Source: Rhodoferax sp. UBA4127 (GTDB taxonomy: Bacteria > Pseudomonadota > Gammaproteobacteria > Burkholderiales > Burkholderiaceae_C). From it: a DNA stretch of 5,945 bases. The notes beneath the pieces are model-generated. The model was not told the DNA's origin. It was given only the letters and a program-made list of their open reading frames with translations, and made no database searches. The stretch lies in the NCBI GenBank assembly GCA_002381045.1, contig DFWT01000148.1, positions 11,338 to 17,282 of the forward strand, read 5' to 3'. Both the position numbers and the translations under genes were made by a program. Every line of letters begins with the position of its first letter. Position 1 is the first letter of the stretch. Shown here piece by piece: positions 1 to 5,945 of the stretch.

Positions 1-111
1 CAGCATGTAGCTCTACGCCCTCGGGTGCAACCTACGATATCGGAGACCGGCCGCCTGTTATTGATTTACTCCAGTGGCGACCATGATGTCTAGAGAAGCG
101 ACCGCCAGCAG
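1..111. other. Non-coding flank downstream of the M50 gene
   Basis: I see no supported gene in these 111 bases. On the minus strand the M50 gene ends with TAA at 114-112. A minus-strand ATG at 6-4, preceded by GAGGG about 11 bases upstream, could be the first codon of a further gene, but only two codons are visible, so it is not called. The stretch contains one weak inverted repeat (75-107), a repeated GCGACC hexamer (77-82 and 98-103) and the short palindrome CGATATCG at 35-42. None is a recognisable promoter or tRNA. Confidence 0.5.
75..107 (-). terminator. Weak stem-loop just after the M50 stop codon; not a canonical terminator
   Basis: Five bases after the TAA stop, the transcript reads UGGCGGUC, a 17-base loop, then GGUCGCCA. 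These arms can pair over 8 positions, two of them G-U wobbles. No U-tract follows (the next bases are CUGGAGUAAAUC), so it does not look like an intrinsic terminator. It could be a 3'-end stabiliser, an attenuating hairpin before a further gene, or chance. Confidence 0.15.
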
Positions 112-2220
112 TTAAAAGCCCAGTTCCCTAATGAACACCGCCAGTGCCTGGCGAAAATACCGCCAGCCGGGAGATTCCCAGCGGGCGTGAATCGTGACTT
201 TGCCACGCCAGGACTGGCCAGACCACTTGGGTGGCAGCCCCGATTCAAGCGCAAGTGCAACCCGGTACATTGCCCGTTCCGGTATCAGTTGGCCGTCCTT
301 TTCACGGGTTAGTACATGGCCACCAAACTGAGCTGCCAGTTCACCACGCGGAAGTACCCGCGACGCATCGCGATCAACCGCAACGACCGCCAGACGCAGA
401 CTTCGTTGCTGCGGACCATCGGCCAAAAACAATGCCTCGTCACCTACCGCCACCCGCTGAACCACATCTTCATCGAGCCAGGTTTCTACTAGCCAACGTC
501 CGTCGTCGCGCACCAGCATGGCAATTTGCTCTTTACGGCCCAGCCATTGACCCACGCGCAGATCAGGATCCATGTCACGCAATCTGCCAGCAAACGGAGC
601 ACGTGGCGCATAGTTCAGCAGCTCTGCGTTCAGGCCCAGCAGTTCAGATTGGGCAGTAAGCAGTGCGCTTTCATTGACCAGCAAGTGACTGCGCGACTCT
701 GTCTCAACACCCGATGCTGCGGCTTGCCAGCGCAACTGCTCAACCCGCGCCAACATCGCTTGCCGACGCATCTGTAAGTCTGGCACATACAGTTCAACCA
801 TCACCGCATCCGTTGGTACAAAGTCGCCTTCCCGGTAGGGCAATGCATCCACCCGTGCGCCCGAAGGCGCAAAAACTGGCCAAATCTCGGACGGACGCAA
901 CAGAGCGCTGGCTGTAATGCGCCCTGGCCAGGGCAGCAAAAACAGCGACATCAAAATCAACAGCCACAAGGCACTCCACCGACTGCGGCGCTGAGCCCGC
1001 AGCTCAGACCAGCGTTGGCGCCACACTTCAAGCTCGCGCCCCAGTGGCCAAAGCACAAACCAGACAATTTCCACTGCAAACAGCAACACCCCCAGTGCCT
1101 TGAAGAAAAAGTAGTAGACCAGCGCTGCGATACCCAAAAACAACACCAACCGGTAAAGCCAGGTAGCCCAGGCAAAACCAATCAACGCAAGCTGCGCACC
1201 TGGCTTCAAATACTCAGGGGGCTCATCGCCCAGTGTGAACAAGATTTCGCGCAACTTCCAACGTGCCATGGCAAAGCTGCGCTCATGCAGATTGGGCCAA
1301 TCGAGCCAGTCCGACAAAATGAAATAACCATCAAAGCGAAAAAACGGACTGGCGTTGACCGCCAGCGTCGCGACCCAACTGGTGGTGGCTAAAACAAAAG
1401 CCGCAGATCGTAAAGCACCGTCTGGCAGCAAACCCCAGGCTAAGGTGGCCCAGGCGGCAATCGTCAGTTCGGTCAAAATACCCGCAGACGCCACCTGCAA
1501 ACGTTGGTAACGGTTGGTAAGCCGCCAGGTTTCATTGGTATCGGTATAGGCCACCGGCCACATGACCAAAAATGCGACCCCCATGGTGGGCACACGGCAA
1601 CCATGTCGCTTGGCCATAAAGGCATGCCCCAATTCATGCAACAACTTGACCATCAACAGGGCAACTCCGTACGCTGTCAAGCCGTCCCAATTGAAAGTGT
1701 CGACAAGCGAGGCAGAGAACGTGTCCCACTGTCTTGCTACCTGTGTCATACCCAACAGAAACGCAGCCAACGTCAACACCAGAAATGTGGGCGACAGGAA
1801 CCAGGCAGCCACAGACTGCCACCGGCCAAGCCAGGCATCGGGTTGCCAGAGAGGTATCCGAAAAAACAAATAATGATGCAGCAACCATTTGAGGACATTG
1901 CCGTGCATTTTCTCAAGTCGTTGCGCCATCTGCTGTGCGCTTTGTGCGCCTTGCGGCCGAACCAACTGGTTGTTTTGCAAAAACTGAGCCACAGTTTCTA
2001 CATCCTTGGGTTCGGTGTTCAAGGTGGTGTGAATGCGAATGTCTGCTGCAATATCAGCCGGATCGTCCAGGCTCCAGCGTCTCAGCACCTCAAAAAATCG
2101 CCAATCGATGCGAAAAAACAGATTACGCACCGGATCATGCAGCGTCCAGCCGGGCTGCCCGTCGGCTGTAGTTGGGCCAGGCAACAACGCCAGTTCTTCA
2201 CGTAGGGGCGGCAAGGCCAT
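112..2220 (-). CDS. PqqD-like / M50 site-2-protease-like membrane protein fused to HlyD-like adaptor module
   Basis: A 702-residue polytopic membrane protein of the 'putative peptide zinc metalloprotease' type. Residues about 24-90 resemble a PqqD-like winged-helix domain (GWTLHDPVRNLFFRI ... VETVAQFLQNNQLV). YLFFRIPLW at 117-125 is typical of the family linker. The M50 core has HELGH at 195-199 (zinc ligands H195 and H199, catalytic E196) and NASPFFRFDG at 289-298, matching the N-x-x-P-x-x-x-x-D-G motif that supplies the third ligand, D297. Hydrophobic segments lie near 143-161, 182-205, 211-225, 243-266, 271-291, 342-366, 369-393 and 414-431. After the last segment comes a periplasmic adaptor module: lipoyl half at 447-480, hairpin at 481-536, second half at 537-571 (APRAPFAGRL), a beta-barrel region to about 680, then a tail ending IRELGF. 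ATG at 2220 is chosen because it lies 4 bases after the upstream stop and begins MALPPLREEL; an upstream ATG at 2298 would overlap the previous gene by 74 bases and add a family-atypical Cys/Trp-rich leader. All catalytic residues are intact, so protease activity is possible but not shown; the protein could also act as a transporter component. Confidence 0.9.
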   Translation of the reverse strand: MALPPLREELALLPGPTTADGQPGWTLHDPVRNLFFRIDWRFFEVLRRWSLDDPADIAADIRIHTTLNTEPKDVETVAQFLQNNQLVRPQGAQSAQQMAQRLEKMHGNVLKWLLHHYLFFRIPLWQPDAWLGRWQSVAAWFLSPTFLVLTLAAFLLGMTQVARQWDTFSASLVDTFNWDGLTAYGVALLMVKLLHELGHAFMAKRHGCRVPTMGVAFLVMWPVAYTDTNETWRLTNRYQRLQVASAGILTELTIAAWATLAWGLLPDGALRSAAFVLATTSWVATLAVNASPFFRFDGYFILSDWLDWPNLHERSFAMARWKLREILFTLGDEPPEYLKPGAQLALIGFAWATWLYRLVLFLGIAALVYYFFFKALGVLLFAVEIVWFVLWPLGRELEVWRQRWSELRAQRRSRWSALWLLILMSLFLLPWPGRITASALLRPSEIWPVFAPSGARVDALPYREGDFVPTDAVMVELYVPDLQMRRQAMLARVEQLRWQAAASGVETESRSHLLVNESALLTAQSELLGLNAELLNYAPRAPFAGRLRDMDPDLRVGQWLGRKEQIAMLVRDDGRWLVETWLDEDVVQRVAVGDEALFLADGPQQRSLRLAVVAVDRDASRVLPRGELAAQFGGHVLTREKDGQLIPERAMYRVALALESGLPPKWSGQSWRGKVTIHARWESPGWRYFRQALAVFIRELGF

Positions 2221-2227
2221 GATGTCA
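2218..2227 (-). other. Tight stop/start junction between the two adaptor genes (TGA-CATC-ATG)
   Basis: The TGA of the HlyD gene (2227-2225) is separated from the ATG of the M50 gene (2220-2218) by only CATC. No convincing AGGAGG-like element precedes this ATG; the closest purine run is the GGG of CTTGGGTTATTG. The arrangement is what translational reinitiation or coupling would use, and it implies fixed co-production of the two envelope proteins. Confidence 0.5.
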
Positions 2228-3637
2228 ATAACCCAAGGTACTGCGAACTGATGCCAGCGGTCGGCGCAGCACCCAGTACACCAATGGCACCCATCCACCC
2301 TGAAGCTTGGCAGTGCCTTTTAATCCTACCCGGTGCATGGTGGGGTTTACCAGACTGGCACGCACCCGGTAGGCATAGCCACCATCGGGGCGCAACACTG
2401 CGTCATGCGCCATGTAACGCATACGGGCTGCTACCGGTGACAAGGGACTGGAGTTCAGGTACAAATTCACGTTGGCACCCGGCTCCAGCACAATGGCATC
2501 TGCCAACGCTAGCCAGACCTCGACCTCGGTGTCGGTGGTGGCAGTCAGACGCAAAATACGCTCGCCCACTGATACCGGACGCCCTATCCACTCAGATGGA
2601 TCGTCAAACAAAACCACCCCATCTTGCGGCGCCAAAACACGTGATCGTTGTAACTGCTCACGCAAATAAGCCACCTCGGTGCGCTTTTCTTCAATCTTGC
2701 CAGTGAGCATGGCCAGTTGGGTGCGGAACTTGGCATCAAGCAAGGCTTGCTGGCTGGTTTGGCGGTACTCGGTTTCGGCGGTAGCCAAGGTTTGTAGGGC
2801 GACTTCCAGACGGCTTTGGATGAGCGCTTCGTCAAAACCAAACAGTGGTTGCCCCTTTTTAACGCTTTGATTGGGCTCGACATGAAACGTGTCAAGCACA
2901 CCGTCCAGCGGTGCCCGAATCACCAACGGATGTGCGGGCACCAGTTCCCCCGGAGCCAGCACGGTCAGCCGCACCGGAAAGACCAGCAGCAGAATGACCA
3001 GCCCGATCCAGAACAATGGGCTTCTGCGCCACCTGGACTTTTCGCCACCATCGCGGGATTTTCCGAGAAGCCAACTGCGCCAGGTCTTCCATGACCAGAC
3101 CGGCGCCCGAAACAAGCCTCGCCATGAATGATGCCAAATGTCAATCCATTCGGCCAGTAGTGTCATCTCCTGAGGTGTCCAGGGTAATTCTCTCGCCAGC
3201 AAAAGCCCACCCGGCCATCGTGCTCTTGATCCGGTCGAGGCCTGACTTGTATTGGCTGCAAACGGCAGCCACAGCCCATGCTCAGGCAACCACTGCGCCC
3301 ACTGCTCTGCCAACTCGCCGGGCAAATCAACCGCCGACACGGCCGCTGGCACCGTGTGCAAGGTCAAAAGATGGGCACACACCCGCTCCAGCCACTGTGC
3401 ATACGGGGCGTTTGCCTCTATCTGCACCACACCCGACAACGACTGAATGCCTGAATCCGACATCCATAACGCCGACTGACGGTAAGCAGCCAGCGCATGG
3501 CTGTCGTTGACAAGCATGAAAGCCAGTTCAGGCGCCGACCCAGCCTGACGCGATCGACGCGCCAAATCGAGCAGCACCAGCAGCGGGTTGACAGGCCCAG
3601 TGGCGCTGTCGGAAGGTCGTTCAGATGGCTGTGACAA
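2225..3637 (-). CDS. HlyD-family periplasmic adaptor with N-terminal GAF-like cytoplasmic domain
   Basis: A 470-residue inner-membrane-anchored membrane fusion protein. Residues about 14-176 are soluble, tryptophan-rich and GAF-like in pattern (ELAFMLVNDSHALAAYRQSA, GVVQIEANAPYAQWL, GLWLPF, then GGLLLARELPWTPQEMTLLA). A basic stretch, KSRWRR, precedes one transmembrane helix at about 206-224, predicting a cytoplasmic N-terminus and a periplasmic remainder. Residues 238-268 and 333-366 are the two halves of a biotinyl/lipoyl-like domain (VIRAPLDGVLDTFHVEPNQS; RVLAPQDGVVLFDD). They flank a short alpha-helical hairpin at about 270-332; a beta-barrel-like region follows to about 445. The last 24 residues are an aromatic/basic tail ending RSTLGY. 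The start is taken as TTG at 3637, 5 bases after the upstream stop and behind an AGAGAG purine run. The next in-frame alternatives (GTG at codon 21, ATG at codon 41) would cut into the conserved-looking head. By family such adaptors bridge an inner-membrane pump and an outer-membrane channel; the specific substrate, the upstream giant protein, is inferred from synteny. Confidence 0.9.
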   Translation of the reverse strand: MSQPSERPSDSATGPVNPLLVLLDLARRSRQAGSAPELAFMLVNDSHALAAYRQSALWMSDSGIQSLSGVVQIEANAPYAQWLERVCAHLLTLHTVPAAVSAVDLPGELAEQWAQWLPEHGLWLPFAANTSQASTGSRARWPGGLLLARELPWTPQEMTLLAEWIDIWHHSWRGLFRAPVWSWKTWRSWLLGKSRDGGEKSRWRRSPLFWIGLVILLLVFPVRLTVLAPGELVPAHPLVIRAPLDGVLDTFHVEPNQSVKKGQPLFGFDEALIQSRLEVALQTLATAETEYRQTSQQALLDAKFRTQLAMLTGKIEEKRTEVAYLREQLQRSRVLAPQDGVVLFDDPSEWIGRPVSVGERILRLTATTDTEVEVWLALADAIVLEPGANVNLYLNSSPLSPVAARMRYMAHDAVLRPDGGYAYRVRASLVNPTMHRVGLKGTAKLQGGWVPLVYWVLRRPLASVRSTLGY

Positions 3638-3642
3638 GTTGG

Positions 3643-5945
3643 CTACTCTCTGGTACCTACTGTAGGTGCAGCCGGTGCGGGATGTAACACCTCGGTGCGC
3701 ATTGCCCAGGCCAAATCCGGTGCAGATTCGGCGTAGCCACGATGGCCGGGCAGGCCCTGTGAGACCACACGAATCTGATCACTCAAGCCTGAACGTCCGA
3801 TCAGTCCAGTGCGCTTATCCCCCACTTGCAGCCTGAATAGCGTTGACGCCTCGCGACCTTGGGCGTCTCTTGCCCACAGTTTGATCTTGAGTTCACCCCG
3901 GAACGAATCTGGAGGACTCAAAGCAAACACGCCAGATTTGGCGTCGAATTTGACCCAGTCTGGCAGTTCCGATCCATCAGCCAGTCTAGCTGTCAAAAAC
4001 ACCTCGGCATCCAACTGGGTATGCACAAAGGCGTCTGTCGGGACGGCAAAACGACTCAGGGTTGCCGCCTGGGCAAACTGGTCTCCCATACCCCGGAACA
4101 CATGCAGACCTGCATGCCCGGACGGCAGCACCAGCGCTTGCCACTGGTCTTGACCAAACGGACTGTCGTTCAACCCATCACCGTCAAGGTCTTGCTCAGG
4201 GGGCATCCAACTCCATGACGCAGGTTCAATATAAAGTGCATTTTTTGGATCGGCCAGAGACTCCAGCGCAAACAAGGTCGAGTCAAACGGTGGATACTGA
4301 AAGCGTATGCCTGCATCCATGTCGTCCGACAGAGGTACCGACACCTGCCAGCCATCCAGGTCAGTTGACGAAACCGATGGATGAGCTCGTATGACCAAAG
4401 ACACGGGTACTGGCACCACGCGCAACACGGGCATGCCAGGATCAAACACCCTATCAACTGTCATGTCGCCATCACCAAAGGCGTTGTCAGTCAGGGTTAA
4501 CTGAATGCCGACAATCTTGCCGTTTTTGACGATAAATACCGCTCCGTCGCCGACAAGCTTGCCACTGGCATCCTTGCGCTGGGTAAAGTCATACCAACCC
4601 GCCTGAGTAATAGCGTTGCCATCCAGATCATTGAGCGCAACACCCCTTTCACTGGCCGATTGAATGGCAGCCGCCGTGACATACTTCAGATAGGCGTTAA
4701 ATCCACCCTCATTAATACCGGCGCGCGAGATATCGATTGCGACGACGATTTGGGTGCCGTCGCGTGCAGCGTCCAAGTCATCAAGATGACCATCAGCATC
4801 AGTCGCAACAGGTGTCACGGTAAATTGAATCGGATCCCAAGGTGCTTGTATCGTCCTACCATTTTTATCAATGGTGTTGTTGACCAGCATGCCGCCCACA
4901 GCAGCACTGTCTTGCGCAATTACCTTGATGTTGGAGAGCTGATACTGAGTATCTCCTGCATCAGTTGACCCATCTGCCCTGACCACCGAAGCCACTTCGA
5001 GTGAAATGATGGATTCAACTCGGGTCAGTGTCCCATTGAGCGCCGCTTCGAAGTTGGCGGTTTTGATCCAGGCCAAGGTAGCCAAGGCGTTTTGAGTTCC
5101 GTCCTGTTTGCCATCGGCATTGAGGTCGCCATTATTGCCACCATTGCCGGTGGAGGCAGACATGGTGGCCAGGGTTTCTTCCACATGAAGGGGGATTCCA
5201 TCCAGGTCCAAACCAGCACCCGGCGCGATGGTGATGGTCACCATCGCAACGCTGGTCTGACCGTCGGTATCGGTCAGGCGATAGACAAAGTGGTCGCTGA
5301 AGTTTTCTAAGCCATCGTGTTTGTAGCTGAAACTGCCGTCAGGGTTGAGGGTTAGGGTGCCATGAGACACATCGGTCACCAAACTGACGTTGACCGGGGT
5401 GTCGAGCAAGCCTGTGTCGTTGGCTTTGACGCTGGTGGCAGCACTGACTAGCGCGGTCGCAGTGCCACCCTCGGCTACCGTGATGGCATCGGGCACCGCG
5501 CCTGGAGCGCTGTCACTCGTTGGCGTCACGTTCAGTGTAAAGGTACTTTCAACCGGGTTCGATCCGTCTTCGTTGCCGTCTTCGACGCTCACCTTGAACG
5601 ATGCCGTGGTGGTTTCGCTGCCGTCATGCACGAACGTCACTTTACCTGCGGTCAGGTCTGTCCCGGTGAAGTTCAAGGCATCAACACCATTGACCTGAAT
5701 TTTGCCGTTGCTAAAGCCTCCCACTGTGAAGGTAACACCGGCATCGCTGTCATCAACATCGGTGTAGCCAAGATCAGCAAGCGAAATTGTGTAGCTGCCA
5801 GCCTCCAAAACAGTGGCAACCAGATCTCCGACCAGAGTCGGAGCGTCATTGATTCCCGTCACCGTGATCGTCAGGGTGCTGCTGGCGCTCCCGCCGTTGT
5901 TGTCCAGGTTGGTGTAGCCCACGCTGGTGGTGCGGCTCTCGCCCA
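3643..5945 (-). CDS. Giant cadherin/Ig-like repeat surface or secreted protein, C-terminal part (5' end outside window)
   Basis: The frame is open to the right edge, so this is the last 766 residues of a longer protein. Numbering visible residues from 5943: residues 1-37 end a repeat with the cadherin/VCBS-style signature TITVTGINDAP. Residues 39-142 look like a CSPG/NG2-type cadherin-like repeat (FTGTDLTAGKVTFVHDGSE). Residues 143-242 resemble a tandem cadherin-like (Big_9 type) domain with HGTLTLNPDGSFSY. Residues 244-507 form a non-repeated region ending in WYDFTQRKD and FGDGDMTVDRVFDPG, resembling the choice-of-anchor U domain. Residues 647-709 look like a putative-Ig/dystroglycan-type cadherin domain (ELPDWVKFDAKSGVFALSPP, then GELKIKLWARDAQGREAST). 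Acidic calcium-type loops include DLNADGKQDG and DLDGDGLND. I see no RTX nonapeptides, LPXTG, PEP-CTERM or C-terminal membrane segment. Its likely role is an exported adhesin-like protein handled by the two adaptor genes that follow after 5 bases. Export and adhesion are inferred; the repeat classes are recognised by eye. Confidence 0.85.
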   Translation of the reverse strand, partial: GESRTTSVGYTNLDNNGGSASSTLTITVTGINDAPTLVGDLVATVLEAGSYTISLADLGYTDVDDSDAGVTFTVGGFSNGKIQVNGVDALNFTGTDLTAGKVTFVHDGSETTTASFKVSVEDGNEDGSNPVESTFTLNVTPTSDSAPGAVPDAITVAEGGTATALVSAATSVKANDTGLLDTPVNVSLVTDVSHGTLTLNPDGSFSYKHDGLENFSDHFVYRLTDTDGQTSVAMVTITIAPGAGLDLDGIPLHVEETLATMSASTGNGGNNGDLNADGKQDGTQNALATLAWIKTANFEAALNGTLTRVESIISLEVASVVRADGSTDAGDTQYQLSNIKVIAQDSAAVGGMLVNNTIDKNGRTIQAPWDPIQFTVTPVATDADGHLDDLDAARDGTQIVVAIDISRAGINEGGFNAYLKYVTAAAIQSASERGVALNDLDGNAITQAGWYDFTQRKDASGKLVGDGAVFIVKNGKIVGIQLTLTDNAFGDGDMTVDRVFDPGMPVLRVVPVPVSLVIRAHPSVSSTDLDGWQVSVPLSDDMDAGIRFQYPPFDSTLFALESLADPKNALYIEPASWSWMPPEQDLDGDGLNDSPFGQDQWQALVLPSGHAGLHVFRGMGDQFAQAATLSRFAVPTDAFVHTQLDAEVFLTARLADGSELPDWVKFDAKSGVFALSPPDSFRGELKIKLWARDAQGREASTLFRLQVGDKRTGLIGRSGLSDQIRVVSQGLPGHRGYAESAPDLAWAMRTEVLHPAPAAPTVGTRE
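3646..3651 (-). promoter_or_regulatory. Weak ribosome binding site for the adaptor gene
   Basis: On the minus strand an AGAGAG purine run ends 8 bases before the TTG codon at 3637. It lies inside the last codons of the upstream giant gene, whose TAG stop (3645-3643) is between the run and the start. It is a weak Shine-Dalgarno match, but with the spacing it favours TTG as the start and suggests that translation of the adaptor is coupled to termination of the giant protein. Confidence 0.4.

Noticed and set aside
75..107. Intrinsic transcription terminator after the M50 gene
   Set aside because: The stem is short, contains two wobble pairs and a 17-base loop, and is not followed by a U-run, so a firm terminator call is not supported; it is retained only as a low-confidence stem-loop.
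231..659. Plus-strand open frame of 142 codons at the left
   Set aside because: Antisense to the adaptor half of the M50 fusion, with a Pro/His/Arg-rich shadow composition and no family resemblance.
1504..2205. Plus-strand open frame of 233 codons opposite the M50 gene
   Set aside because: It lies wholly antisense to a well-supported membrane-protease gene, has a low-complexity Q/H/R/P-rich composition typical of reverse-complement frames, and shows no recognisable domain.
2221..2298. Upstream ATG at 2298 as the start of the M50 gene
   Set aside because: It would overlap the HlyD gene by 74 bases and add a Cys/Trp/His-rich leader that only reflects the other frame of the HlyD tail. ATG at 2220 sits 4 bases after the stop and starts a plausible N-terminus.
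3016..3510. Plus-strand open frame of 164 codons opposite the HlyD gene
   Set aside because: Antisense to a convincing coding region; the translated product is Ala/Pro/Thr/Arg-rich, with no motif and no ribosome binding site.
3643..3700. RTX-type nonapeptide repeats or type I secretion C-terminus in the giant protein
   Set aside because: No GGxGxDxUx series is present, and the extreme C-terminus is proline/alanine-rich and charged, unlike the usual RTX secretion signal.
1..5945. CRISPR array, insertion sequence, tRNA or phage attachment site
   Set aside because: I found no regularly spaced repeats, no transposase-like coding and no cloverleaf-like sequence. The coding density and the near-contiguous genes leave almost no room for such elements.

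Overview
The window is a densely coded stretch of moderately GC-rich bacterial DNA (mid-50s percent GC by eye) with three consecutive genes, all on the minus strand. Read in transcript order, from right to left, they are: (1) the C-terminal 766 residues of a very large, cadherin/Ig-like, calcium-site-containing surface or secreted protein whose 5' end lies beyond position 5945; (2) a 470-residue HlyD-type periplasmic adaptor with an unusual ~175-residue N-terminal cytoplasmic domain that looks GAF-like; and (3) a 702-residue multi-pass membrane protein that joins a PqqD-like N-terminal domain, a site-2-protease (M50) core with an intact HELGH motif, and a second HlyD-like periplasmic adaptor module. 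The intergenic gaps are 5 and 4 bases, so the three genes almost certainly form one transcript. The last 111 bases (positions 1-111) are non-coding as far as I can see.

The domain style of the large protein, its codon use and the adaptor types suggest a Gram-negative bacterium, most likely a betaproteobacterium of the order Burkholderiales (Comamonadaceae-like). This rests on recognition of family style, not on a marker gene.

The inferred logic is that of an export locus: a giant modular exoprotein encoded directly upstream of two envelope proteins, each with a split biotinyl/lipoyl-like domain and an alpha-helical hairpin like those of type I secretion and efflux adaptors. Neither an ABC ATPase nor a TolC-like outer-membrane protein is inside the window; these would have to lie to the left of position 1, upstream of the giant gene, or elsewhere. 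The most notable elements are the M50-protease/adaptor fusion with a possible peptide-binding N-terminus, the sensor-like cytoplasmic head on the partner adaptor, and a similar C-terminal tail on both adaptors. Together they suggest a paired, possibly regulated or processing-coupled exporter for the giant protein. Fusions of M50 cores to HlyD-like modules are known as a family, so the family is not new, but its role with giant surface proteins is poorly defined.
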